From IMG/VR virus record IMGVR_UViG_3300034051_000039, positions 1 through 23,809 of that record: a stretch of 23,809 nucleotides of DNA; one strand, 5' to 3'. This DNA is from a virus. This document shows positions 1 through 6,119 of this stretch, one piece after another. Both the position numbers and the translations under genes were made by a program. Positions within the stretch are counted from its first letter, which is position 1. Each line of letters starts with the position of its first letter. A model generated the notes under the pieces. It worked only from the letters and a program-made list of their open reading frames with translations. It did no database searches and was not told where the DNA came from.

Positions 1-25
1 TGGAATTTATTTTGTTTATTTGCAC

Positions 26-37
26 AAAACCAATCTT
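26..37 (+). promoter_or_regulatory. Leader motif AAAACCAATC before ATG 38
   Basis: AAAACCAATC (26-35) ends two bases before ATG 38. The same ten bases stand three bases before ATG 3120 and ATG 3497. The upstream bases 1-25 are T-rich (TTTATTTTGTTTATTTGC). It may be a translation initiation element or the 5' end of a shared leader. Confidence 0.5.
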
Positions 38-940
38 ATGCATCCAGACATCCTGTCCATTACGGACACAAGCCCGTATCTCGAACGGGCGCAAAAAGGT
101 TCCTACTTTGATATGGGACGAATCGGCAACGAGAAGATTGATGAGTTCCTGCGCTTCAAGGAGGGTGAGTTCATCGTCTGCACGGGTCACGCCAACGTGG
201 GCAAGACGCACACGATGTTCTATCTGATGCTGATGCAGTCCATCACCCACGGGAAGAAGTGGCTCTGCTATGCGGCGGAGAACGAGGTTCACTCCATCCA
301 ACGAAAGCTGATTGAGTTCCTGCACGCAAAGCCAATCAACTTGATTCCAGAGGCGAAGATGCACTCCGACCTGTGCTTCATTGATGAATACTTTAAGTTC
401 ATAAACCCGAACAAGATTCTCTCGGCATTCGAGCTGCTACAAATCTTCAACGAGGTATTGAACGAATGGCAGTACACGGGTGCCTTCATTGACCCGTACA
501 ACTCCCTGCGTACCGACCAGAGCGTATTGGGCAAAACCTCGATGCACGAGTACCACTATGAGGTAGCAAGTGCCTTTCGGGTGTTCTCACACAAGGAGAA
601 GGTCACCTTGATACTTTCCACCCACCCAGTCACGGAAGCAATGCGGAAGGTTCACCACGATAAGCACGAGTACGCCCGCCTCCCGATGCCTGTAAACATC
701 GCCGACATTGAACACGGGGGCAAGTGGGGAAACCGCTCTGACTGTGTAGTCGTAATTCACCGCTATTCGGGCCACCCTACCGACTGGAAGCATACCCACA
801 TCCACGTCCGCAAGGTCAAGGAGACGGAGACAGGAGGACGCATCACCCCTTATGACAACCCGATCGTGCTGACCTCGATGATGGGTAACGTAGGATTTAC
901 GATTGACGGACAAAATTTATTGAACTGTGTTGCCGTTTGA
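38..940 (+). CDS. RecA/DnaB-type replicative helicase-like ATPase
   Basis: This 300-aa protein is a P-loop ATPase of the RecA fold, probably the phage replicative helicase or a RepA/DnaB-like helicase. Walker A is GHANVGKT at residues 50-57. A Walker B-like strand ends in GAFIDPYNSL at 148-157, and a sensor-like STHP sits at 194-197. The segment DIEHGGKWGNRSDCVVVIHR further on is typical of phage DnaB-like ATPases. I chose the ATG at 38 because the motif AAAACCAATC lies two bases before it, as it does before two other starts here. A TTG at 20 would add six residues. No primase domain is present; one may lie upstream of the window. The RecA-fold ATPase call is firm, the helicase role is inferred. 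Confidence 0.8.
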   Translation: MHPDILSITDTSPYLERAQKGSYFDMGRIGNEKIDEFLRFKEGEFIVCTGHANVGKTHTMFYLMLMQSITHGKKWLCYAAENEVHSIQRKLIEFLHAKPINLIPEAKMHSDLCFIDEYFKFINPNKILSAFELLQIFNEVLNEWQYTGAFIDPYNSLRTDQSVLGKTSMHEYHYEVASAFRVFSHKEKVTLILSTHPVTEAMRKVHHDKHEYARLPMPVNIADIEHGGKWGNRSDCVVVIHRYSGHPTDWKHTHIHVRKVKETETGGRITPYDNPIVLTSMMGNVGFTIDGQNLLNCVAV

Positions 941-1184
941 GTTCTTCCTCCAGCAGAAGGTCATCGATCTTGGCACAACTGCCCAATGGATTTTGGAGCA
1001 GCACGGTTACGATGGGGCAAAGCACTTCAACAATGTCTTTGACGCCTCCCGAACCATCGAACAGTACCGACAATTTCACAACGAAATATCAATGAAATTC
1101 TACCAGATGTCAGTTGAGAAGCAGGCACTCGAACAGAAGGTCTTGCAACTTGAACTTGAACTCCAAAAAAAATATGAACTATAA
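927..1184 (+). CDS. Small hypothetical protein with C-terminal coiled coil
   Basis: This 85-aa protein overlaps the end of the upstream ATPase gene by 14 bases. It starts at GTG 927 or, one codon later, at TTG 930; there is no ATG near. The N-terminal half is mixed (FEFFLQQKVIDLGTTAQWIL). The last 35 residues form a heptad-like helix rich in E, Q, K and L (EKQALEQKVLQLELELQKK), which suggests oligomerisation. I recognise no family. Its place between a helicase-like ATPase and a DnaA domain IV-like protein suggests a role in replication, but that is only context. Confidence 0.6.
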   Translation: MLPFEFFLQQKVIDLGTTAQWILEQHGYDGAKHFNNVFDASRTIEQYRQFHNEISMKFYQMSVEKQALEQKVLQLELELQKKYEL

Positions 1185-1569
1185 AGATTTTTGCGTACTG
1201 GTCGACCATAAGGACGACGGCAGACGGACGCTTGTGAATGTCAAGGTGCGAGCAGCATTCGCACATTCATTCCGAAAGCGGTATAAATTGGTAGAGCTTG
1301 CAGAGCAAATGGGAAAGACCCACGCTACGGTGATTCATTATATGAACCTTGAGTTCAGAAAGGATGCCGAATACTGGAGATGCTACCAGATAGCGCAGTC
1401 AATAATCAATTCAGAGGAAGTAGTAGACACCCTTGACATTGATACTTTGGTCAAGGAACGTACCCAGATGCAGCAGCGTTTGGCGATGAAAACTACGGAA
1501 GTGGCTATGTTACAGGAGGAAGTGGTACATTTACGTCTAAAATTAGAGCGATTAAAGCAAATGATTTAA
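1174..1569 (+). CDS. DnaA domain IV-like helix-turn-helix protein
   Basis: A 131-aa protein starting at ATG 1174, 11 bases inside the preceding gene and just after an A8 run. Residues about 24-60 resemble the DNA-binding domain IV of the initiator DnaA: a helix with VRAAFAHSFRKRYKL, then ELAEQMGKTHATVIHY, where THATVIHY (49-56) matches the DnaA signature around D-H-T/S-T-V-x-H. No ATPase domain is present, so it is a stand-alone DNA-binding module. Residues 85-131 look like a coiled coil (TQMQQRLAMKTTEVAMLQEE). It may bind an origin or act as a regulator. The fold is a fair inference from the motif; the role is unknown. Confidence 0.72.
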   Translation: MNYKDFCVLVDHKDDGRRTLVNVKVRAAFAHSFRKRYKLVELAEQMGKTHATVIHYMNLEFRKDAEYWRCYQIAQSIINSEEVVDTLDIDTLVKERTQMQQRLAMKTTEVAMLQEEVVHLRLKLERLKQMI

Positions 1570-1601
1570 TATCGCAATTCTACGCAAAGAAGCGTAAGGT
1601 C

Positions 1602-2117
1602 TTGGTGAATTTCACGAAGGGTTACGTTGGCGTCGAAGTAGCCGAGGACGTGGTGCAGGAGGTGTTCATTCGCCTCTTGCAACTTGCCGAGGAAGGGAGA
1701 GTTCACTTCATCCAGAACGGAGAGGTGAACTTTTTTTTTGTGTACCGCTCCTGCATCAACCTGTGCATTAAACTTCAAAAGCAAAAGGAGAATTTGCACA
1801 AGCTGAACTTTGGGGATATGTACGAGTTGGATGAATGGCTCCGACAACCAGAGAATGAATACAACTACGAGGAGGACGTGGCCTACGAGCAGCTGCTGAA
1901 CTCCGTCAAGGATCAAGTCGAGGTCATCCGATGGTACGACCGTATGATACTGGAAATAAACCAAGAGATGAGCATCAGCGAAATGAACCGCTCCATCGGC
2001 ATCTCTCGTGACTCAATTCGCAACACATTAAAACAAGCAAAGAATGAAATCAGAACAAACATCCAAGCCGACTACGAAGCGTGGAAGAAAGCCAAAAGGG
2101 GCGGGAGACGTGATTGA
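1602..2117 (+). CDS. Phage sigma-70-like (ECF-type) factor with uncertain start
   Basis: From TTG 1602 this gives 171 aa. AEDVVQEVFIRLLQ (residues 14-27) matches sigma region 2. A C-terminal helix-turn-helix (SISEMNRSIGISRDSIRNTL, about 124-143) fits region 4, so it is probably an alternative sigma factor or sigma-like regulator that directs host RNA polymerase. The TTG start cuts off the first region 2 helix. The same frame is open further upstream and encodes a fitting SQFYAKKRKVLVNF segment, but without ATG, GTG or TTG. The best candidate is ATA at 1569, overlapping the TAA of the upstream gene as TAATA. A T9 run at 1731-1739 lies inside the gene. Family call moderately sure, start doubtful. 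Confidence 0.7.
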   Translation: MVNFTKGYVGVEVAEDVVQEVFIRLLQLAEEGRVHFIQNGEVNFFFVYRSCINLCIKLQKQKENLHKLNFGDMYELDEWLRQPENEYNYEEDVAYEQLLNSVKDQVEVIRWYDRMILEINQEMSISEMNRSIGISRDSIRNTLKQAKNEIRTNIQADYEAWKKAKRGGRRD

Positions 2118-2445
2118 AAGCATCACGGAAGCGACAGGAATCAAAGCAGCCGTTGAATGGTTCTCCGAGGTTACTGGAGTTGACTGCGGTTGCGATGCCC
2201 GCAAAGAGAAGCTGAACAAGTTGTTCCCTATCAAACAACCGCATTGCCTTGAGCAGGCGGAGTACACGTTCTTGGGAACCGTCTTGGGTAAGCACAAGTT
2301 GACCGCCATTGAGCGTGAGGAGATTGCTCGCATTCACGCACGGACTTTCCAGCACAAGATGGTTGTGCCTTGCACCTGCTCCCCTAAATTATGGGCTGGG
2401 TGGATTCGTGACCTCCAGAACTTATACGACACCTATGGTGAGTGA
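2044..2445 (+). CDS. Conserved small phage protein with Cys motifs
   Basis: A 133-aa protein that overlaps the end of the sigma-like gene by 74 bases in another frame. After a basic N-terminal tail (KPTTKRGRKPKG) comes DVIESITEATGIKAAVEWFS. Next is a Cys cluster (VDCGCDARKEKLNKLFP), and near the C-terminus a second one (VVPCTCSPK) followed by WAGWIRDLQNLYDTY. The arrangement GD-IE-ITEATGIK then D-CGC-RKEKLNKLFP is one I recall from Bacteroidota phages, where the protein has no known function. The four or five cysteines could bind a metal. The start is the ATG at 2044, which keeps the conserved part whole. Confidence 0.7.
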   Translation: MKSEQTSKPTTKRGRKPKGAGDVIESITEATGIKAAVEWFSEVTGVDCGCDARKEKLNKLFPIKQPHCLEQAEYTFLGTVLGKHKLTAIEREEIARIHARTFQHKMVVPCTCSPKLWAGWIRDLQNLYDTYGE

Positions 2446-2938
2446 TGCTCGCTGGGCGCAGTCCAGAGAGGTCGGAAAGCAGGGTGAGGAGAGTTTTGTC
2501 TTGGCTTGCGAAGCACTTGGGTACCGCTGCCGAAAGAGCAGCAGGCAAGAAGACATTGAATTGCACATTGACTATTGGGTAACCCGACCGCAAGGGGAGA
2601 CCTCTGTTGACGTCAAAGGACAGAAGAAGAACGAGGAGGTCTGGGTTGAGTTAAAGAACGTCAGAGGCCACGCAGGGTGGCTCTACGGCCACGCTGGGTA
2701 CATTGCCTTTGAGATGGCTTCGCTTGGTGGGTTTGTTGTGGTGTCAAGGTCGCAGCTGGCAGAGCTGATTGAGATAACAGTTGAGGAAGTGTTCGTCCGC
2801 AGGGACGATGCCTACCTCAAATTGTACCAACGAGATGACCGCCTTGATGTAATTACACGCATTGAATTAAGTGACCTTGAACTTTTACCAACTTTCAAAA
2901 TCATAAACTATGCCCATTCCAGTTCCCAAGCCCGCTGA
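2435..2938 (+). CDS. PD-(D/E)XK nuclease-like protein
   Basis: A 167-aa protein from ATG 2435, overlapping the previous gene by 11 bases. The same frame is open further upstream, but that segment (FTHGLSSTRWLCLAPAPLNY) looks like read-through of another frame. The fold suggested is a restriction-endonuclease-like core: GEESFVLACEALGYRC (acidic helix, residues 17-32), then IDYWV with D46, then SVDVKG with D59 and K61, and WVELKN with E72 and K74. The spacing D-(12)-D-V-K is typical of phage PD-(D/E)XK proteins. It could be a resolvase-like or repair nuclease. The nuclease fold is likely; the substrate is unknown. Confidence 0.72.
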   Translation: MVSDARWAQSREVGKQGEESFVLACEALGYRCRKSSRQEDIELHIDYWVTRPQGETSVDVKGQKKNEEVWVELKNVRGHAGWLYGHAGYIAFEMASLGGFVVVSRSQLAELIEITVEEVFVRRDDAYLKLYQRDDRLDVITRIELSDLELLPTFKIINYAHSSSQAR

Positions 2939-3053
2939 AACGCAGGAAAAATTCATCCAAAGATGCGTCTCAAATGACGTAATGAACACGGAGTTTCCCG
3001 ATGAAAAGCAAAGGATTTCAGTTTGTTACGCCCAATGGCGAAAAAAAATGTAA
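2910..3053 (+). CDS. Small phage protein of the RC-QR-CYxxW type
   Basis: A 47-aa protein from ATG 2910, overlapping the nuclease gene by 29 bases, ending at TAA 3051-3053 right after an A8 run. It reads PKPAETQEKFIQRC, then FPDEKQRISVCYAQW. This short module (acidic residue, F-x-x-RC, then P-D-x-x-QR-x-x-C-Y-x-x-W) recurs in many phages, either alone or at the end of head proteins, with no function known to me. Two cysteines flank it. Here it stands alone, far from the head genes. It is followed by a 66-base gap, so it may close the first transcription unit. Confidence 0.72.
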   Translation: MPIPVPKPAETQEKFIQRCVSNDVMNTEFPDEKQRISVCYAQWRKKM

Positions 3054-3106
3054 ATAATTTTTGGTGGTCTGGTTTTTTGTTTGTTACTTCGCTTCATCAA
3101 ACAAGT

Positions 3107-3119
3107 AAAACCAATCACA
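3107..3119 (+). promoter_or_regulatory. Leader motif AAAACCAATC before ATG 3120
   Basis: AAAACCAATC at 3107-3116 is followed by three bases and then ATG 3120. The gap 3054-3119 also holds a T-rich stretch with TTTTGTTT (3075-3082) that is also present at 10-17. A Bacteroidota-type promoter (TAnnTTTG) is only approached, by TAATTTTTG at 3055-3063. Confidence 0.5.
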
Positions 3120-3446
3120 ATGAAAACCCTACAAGATTATCTCAACGAAGAAGGCGGAGCGAATTATCTTTTCAACTGCGCTATGTATAATTTATTCTCA
3201 TCTTATAGCGACCGTGAATATGCTTCTATTTGTGGTTCGTTCTATGATGGCGTGGTTACTTGGGCAGACCACAACATTGATGACGTGGAGGAGGTTTGTA
3301 ATACAAAGTATAAGGGCTGGGTTCTTCACCTTTCGGAAGGTTATGTCGGCAAAGCTTACATCCCTAACTGGGTATTGAACCTTAACGTAAGCAACTATAA
3401 GCACGCCAAGTGCTTGTTCAACAAGTACATCAGAAAGGTTAACTAA
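3120..3446 (+). CDS. Hypothetical protein, 108 aa
   Basis: It starts at ATG 3120, three bases after the motif AAAACCAATC, and follows a real intergenic gap, so it may begin a transcription unit. A longer reading from TTG 3081 would run through the leader and is unlikely. The protein is rich in aromatic residues (YLFNCAMYNLFSSYSDREYA, then CGSFYDGVVTWADHNIDD and KYKGWVLHLSEGYVGKAYIP). It has four cysteines, no membrane segment and no motif that I recognise. The C-terminus is basic (FNKYIRKVN). It is likely a real gene because of its own leader and coding-like composition. No function can be named. Confidence 0.68.
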   Translation: MKTLQDYLNEEGGANYLFNCAMYNLFSSYSDREYASICGSFYDGVVTWADHNIDDVEEVCNTKYKGWVLHLSEGYVGKAYIPNWVLNLNVSNYKHAKCLFNKYIRKVN

Positions 3447-3483
3447 ATCAAAACGGGGAGCAGCATCCGAACAACTGCATCTT

Positions 3484-3496
3484 AAAACCAATCAAG
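3484..3496 (+). promoter_or_regulatory. Leader motif AAAACCAATC before ATG 3497
   Basis: AAAACCAATC at 3484-3493 is followed by AAG and then ATG 3497. It lies in the 50-base gap 3447-3496 after the 108-aa hypothetical gene. This is the third copy at the same place relative to a start codon. Confidence 0.5.
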
Positions 3497-3637
3497 ATGA
3501 ACAAACTCCAAAACATCATCATCGACATCACCGTCCCTTTGGCGTGGATGCTCATCCTGTCGGCTGCCTTCTTTGCAGTTGTACTCCTTCCTCAAATCAT
3601 ATTCGTTCAGCTATGCGACTGTCAGCCGACTTTCTAA
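3497..3637 (+). CDS. Small single-pass membrane protein
   Basis: A 46-aa protein starting three bases after the AAAACCAATC leader. After a short N-terminus (MNKLQNIIIDITV) comes one long hydrophobic helix (PLAWMLILSAAFFAVVLLPQ continuing to IIFVQL), then a short Cys-containing tail (CDCQPTF). It is therefore predicted to sit in the inner membrane with a single pass. Its stop TAA overlaps the next ATG as TAATG, which suggests coupled translation. A role in lysis (holin-like) or superinfection exclusion is possible from size and topology alone, but nothing in the sequence proves it. Confidence 0.65.
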   Translation: MNKLQNIIIDITVPLAWMLILSAAFFAVVLLPQIIFVQLCDCQPTF

Positions 3638-3888
3638 TGGACTATGCCGAGCGAATCGGTATCGCCCCAGAGGATGCAGGCCCTCGCACTTGGAATGAAA
3701 TCTTCGCCGACTGGGCAGGGTTCAAATCCGTAGACGATATGATACGATATGAGCTGCACGTTGATATTGACAACTGCGATGCTCCAGACGGCAAGTTCCA
3801 CGATGTGGACTTCGTTCACTACCCTTACGAACCAAACCTCCCGTTTGATGTGAACGAGATGTACAAGGCAATAGAGAAGGATTTATGA
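3637..3888 (+). CDS. Hypothetical acidic protein, 83 aa
   Basis: From ATG 3637, sharing TAATG with the stop of the membrane protein gene, this gives 83 aa. An in-frame ATG at 3613 would add MRLSADFL. The protein is acidic and aromatic (WNEIFADWAGFKSVDDMIRY, then DIDNCDAPDGKFHDVDFVHY). It has no motif I recognise and no membrane segment. It ends in an ATGA overlap with the next gene. Its acid-rich surface resembles small inhibitor or mimic proteins of phages, but that is speculation. Confidence 0.62.
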   Translation: MDYAERIGIAPEDAGPRTWNEIFADWAGFKSVDDMIRYELHVDIDNCDAPDGKFHDVDFVHYPYEPNLPFDVNEMYKAIEKDL

Positions 3889-4094
3889 TGCCCCGTATAT
3901 TCAAAGAGCTTGTGACCCGTGAATGCACGGACTGCAAGGAGGTAGTGGCAGGCAATTACTTCACGCATTGCAAGCGCACCAACAAGAACGAGGTGGTGTA
4001 CTATCAGCGTTCAGATTGCAAATTCTGTCGAGCAAAGAAGGAACGTGACCGCAGGGCAGCATCCAAAAAAAAGTCAAACGTACAGACCATATGA
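3885..4094 (+). CDS. Small zinc-ribbon-like protein
   Basis: A 69-aa protein with two Cys pairs. TRECTDCKEV near residue 14 gives one C-x2-C pair, and SDCKFCRAKKERDRR near residue 45 gives another, with HC between them (YFTHCKRT). This fits a treble-clef or zinc-ribbon domain, followed by a basic tail (RRAASKKKSN) that could bind nucleic acid. It looks like the zinc-finger part of HNH proteins, but the HNH residues are missing. ATG 3885 and ATG 3888 are both possible starts. It overlaps the genes on both sides by four bases. The methyltransferase follows directly. Confidence 0.65.
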   Translation: MMPRIFKELVTRECTDCKEVVAGNYFTHCKRTNKNEVVYYQRSDCKFCRAKKERDRRAASKKKSNVQTI

Positions 4095-4747
4095 GAGCGG
4101 ACATAATACACGGAAACTGTCTGGAGGAACTGGCAAAGATTGACCTCAATTTAATCAATCCAGTATTCGTGAGCGACCCTCCGTTCAATGTTGGGTATAA
4201 GTACGCAACATATAAAGACAGAATGAAGGAGGCGCAATACTATCAGATGCTCGCTTCAGTTTTTTCAGCTCATCCTCACGTCTTGATTCACTACCCAGAG
4301 CAACTGCACAGGTACTCGATTGAAATTGGAACAATGCCCTCAAGGGTGGTGAGTTGGGTATATAATTCTAACACGGCAAAACAACACAGAGACATCGCCT
4401 TCTATAATGTGTCTCCAGATTTCAAGCAGTACGGGCAGGAGTACAAAAACCCAAAAGACAAGCGAATAGCAAAGCGAGTCGAGGAAGGAAAGAAAGCCCG
4501 CCTCTATGATTGGTGGCAAATCAATCAAGTCAAGAATGTAAACAAAGACAAGACAGACCACCCCTGCCAAATGCCACTTGAAGTGATGCGGAGGATTGTC
4601 GGAGTTCTTCCCGCTGGAGTTACTGTCATAGACCCATTCCTCGGAAGCGGAACAACTGCTCTCGCTTGTAAGCAACTGGGAGTCCCATTCATCGGAATTG
4701 AGATGGATGAGAAGTATGTCGAGATTGCAAAAAAAAGAATACAATGA
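4091..4747 (+). CDS. DNA methyltransferase, N6-adenine/N4-cytosine type
   Basis: A 218-aa protein of the N6_N4_Mtase family, which transfers a methyl group from S-adenosylmethionine to an exocyclic amino group in DNA. The catalytic motif IV is DPPF at residues 29-32, the form usual for adenine enzymes. The cofactor-binding motif I, DPFLGSGTTALACKQLG, comes later, at 181-197. Motif IV before motif I defines the beta class. HPCQMPLEVMRRIV just upstream of motif I is the usual helix for this family. No partner restriction enzyme is adjacent, so it is probably an orphan phage methylase protecting phage DNA from host restriction. It overlaps both neighbours by four bases (ATGA). The target sequence cannot be read from the protein. 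Confidence 0.92.
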   Translation: MRADIIHGNCLEELAKIDLNLINPVFVSDPPFNVGYKYATYKDRMKEAQYYQMLASVFSAHPHVLIHYPEQLHRYSIEIGTMPSRVVSWVYNSNTAKQHRDIAFYNVSPDFKQYGQEYKNPKDKRIAKRVEEGKKARLYDWWQINQVKNVNKDKTDHPCQMPLEVMRRIVGVLPAGVTVIDPFLGSGTTALACKQLGVPFIGIEMDEKYVEIAKKRIQ

Positions 4748-5523
4748 AAACAATCAAACTTCTTGACGGCTCCATCTGGGACACCGTCACCCTCAAAGAG
4801 AAGATGCTGGACGATTCGTTCTACTACGGAGACCTCGGCCGCACGGCTCTATCAAGCAGCGCAGCAAAGCTCCTGCTTCAATCCCCAAAGACGTACCACT
4901 ATGTGACGAAGTACGGACAGGAGGATTCCGATGCCTTCTCCGTTGGGCGTCTGGTTCACTTGATGGTATTGCAACCCGATCTCGTAAAAGAGTACGAGGT
5001 CATCGATGTGCAATCCAAGAACACCAAGACGTGGCAAGAGGCAAAAAAAACAGGAGCCAAAATCATCACGGCAAAGGAGTTCAGCGAAGCCGAAAGAATC
5101 GCCAACGCACTTCTCCGCAATGAGCAGGTGATGGACTACGTTAACGACTGCGAATACGAAGTTCCCCAAGTGGGAACTATTGGAGGCCTGCCCTTCCGTG
5201 CGAAGGCGGACATCTACACGAGCGGGTTTATAGCAGATTTGAAGACCACAACAGACCTTCGTGCCTTCCCCTTTTCAGCACGAAAATATTCTTATGATAT
5301 GCAAGCGTTTATCTACACCCGACTCTTTGGAGTGCCGATTGACAAGTTCATCTTCATCGCCATCGACAAGGCGTCCCTTGATATTGGAATCTACACGGTC
5401 TCTCCAGAGTTCGTGGCGGAAGGAGAGCGCAAAGCGCACGAGGCGATTGAACTGTACAAAGAGTTCTTCCTCGGAAATGACAACCCAGAGCTTGACTCCT
5501 ACACCATCATCGGTCAACTTTAA
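4744..5523 (+). CDS. RecE/exonuclease VIII-like PD-(D/E)XK nuclease
   Basis: A 259-aa protein of the phage exonuclease family related to RecE/exonuclease VIII (DUF3799-like). GRLVHLMVLQPD at residues 68-79 is the usual helix holding the conserved GxxxH. FRAKADIY (151-158) supplies an acidic metal ligand, D156, and IADLKTTTD (163-171) supplies D165-x-K167. Q186 in SYDMQAFIYTRLFG is the further family-typical glutamine. It is expected to resect double-stranded DNA ends for recombination or replication, usually with a single-strand annealing protein, which I do not see here. It starts in an ATGA overlap with the methyltransferase. Family call confident, in vivo role inferred. Confidence 0.88.
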   Translation: MKTIKLLDGSIWDTVTLKEKMLDDSFYYGDLGRTALSSSAAKLLLQSPKTYHYVTKYGQEDSDAFSVGRLVHLMVLQPDLVKEYEVIDVQSKNTKTWQEAKKTGAKIITAKEFSEAERIANALLRNEQVMDYVNDCEYEVPQVGTIGGLPFRAKADIYTSGFIADLKTTTDLRAFPFSARKYSYDMQAFIYTRLFGVPIDKFIFIAIDKASLDIGIYTVSPEFVAEGERKAHEAIELYKEFFLGNDNPELDSYTIIGQL

Positions 5524-5533
5524 TCCTTACAAA

Positions 5534-5749
5534 ATGAAAATAGACCACATCGCACACTTCTGGGCAGGTATGGCAATCCTTGCCGTTACGGGTAGCTGGC
5601 CGCTTCTTATTGCAGCAGCATTCGGGCGTGAATTAAAAGGCATCCTGCTGGACAAACGAACGGACTACGATGATAGCGTCTGGGACGTGGTATACACTTT
5701 GGCTGGTGGCCTTGCTGCAATGTTAGCTCAATTCTTGTTTGCCTTATGA
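5534..5749 (+). CDS. Small membrane protein, YfiM/VanZ-like
   Basis: A 71-aa protein from ATG 5534, ten bases after the exonuclease stop. It has two hydrophobic stretches: HFWAGMAILAVTGSWPLLIAAAF near the start and VVYTLAGGLAAMLAQFLFAL at the end. Between them is a polar turn, GRELKGILLDKRTDYDD. The order DHIAHFWAG, then GRELKG, then DSVWDVVYTLAGG resembles small YfiM/DUF2279-like membrane proteins, in which D-H, K/R-E and D residues are conserved. Location is the inner membrane. A lysis-related role is conceivable but not shown. The gene ends in an ATGA overlap with the next one. Confidence 0.68.
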   Translation: MKIDHIAHFWAGMAILAVTGSWPLLIAAAFGRELKGILLDKRTDYDDSVWDVVYTLAGGLAAMLAQFLFAL

Positions 5750-5964
5750 AAGCGATTCTTGAGTTCAATTTGCCCGATGACGAGCAAGAGTTCAGCGATG
5801 CGACCAACGGAGGGATGTACAAACACGTCCTCTGGAAACTTGACCAAGACCTTCGTGGAAAGATGAAGCACGGGATGCTGAACGAGTGCGAATACAGTTG
5901 CTACGATCAAGTGCGTGAGGACATCCGTAACCTGTTGCAGGTTCACAATTTGAATATAGAATGA
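5746..5964 (+). CDS. Conserved small phage protein (MKAxLEFxLP family)
   Basis: A 72-aa protein beginning MKAILEFNLPDDEQEFSDAT, followed by VLWKLDQDLRGKMKHG and a C-terminal helix VREDIRNLLQVHNLNIE. This pattern (MKA-L-F-LP-E--EF--A, then LW-LDQ-LR---K) is a common small phage protein in many host groups, found in accessory or early regions, with no established function. A distant relative is encoded at 7509-7739. It overlaps both neighbours by four bases. The family resemblance is from memory, not from a search. Confidence 0.72.
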   Translation: MKAILEFNLPDDEQEFSDATNGGMYKHVLWKLDQDLRGKMKHGMLNECEYSCYDQVREDIRNLLQVHNLNIE

Positions 5965-6119
5965 AGACACACATCCAAGAACTGATGGCTCTTTATCATC
6001 TGCTTGACGAAATCGGTCAAATCATAGATTCCGAGAATAGCGGCCTATCCGCAGAGCAGCGATTGAGCGAGATTGAAAGAACGATAAAAAAACTATTTCA
6101 AAACACCAAAGAGAAATGA
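5961..6119 (+). CDS. Small helical hypothetical protein, 52 aa
   Basis: This gene reads MKTHIQELMALYHLLDEIGQ, then SENSGLSAEQRLSEIERTIK and ends KLFQNTKEK. The whole protein is predicted to be two amphipathic helices separated by a loop, a helical hairpin that may dimerise. It sits in a chain of overlapping genes (ATGA at both ends), which supports it despite its size. I recognise no family. Confidence 0.62.
   Translation: MKTHIQELMALYHLLDEIGQIIDSENSGLSAEQRLSEIERTIKKLFQNTKEK

Noticed and set aside
289-913. Minus-strand open frames across the ATPase gene and others throughout
   Set aside because: They lie opposite strongly supported plus-strand genes, have shadow-like composition and no motifs, and no gap on the plus strand needs them.
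2309-2434. N-terminal extension of the nuclease gene from 2309
   Set aside because: It overlaps most of the end of the preceding Cys-motif gene and encodes non-conserved residues; ATG 2435 is better.
3055-3063. Bacteroidota-type promoter -7 element (TAnnTTTG) before ATG 3120
   Set aside because: TAATTTTTG has one base too many between TA and TTTG and no clear -33 TTG at the right distance, so I only note it in the leader entry.
5261-5533. Long upstream extension of the 71-aa membrane protein
   Set aside because: It reads the exonuclease gene in another frame with a Ser/Arg-rich shadow sequence; ATG 5534 starts right at the hydrophobic protein.
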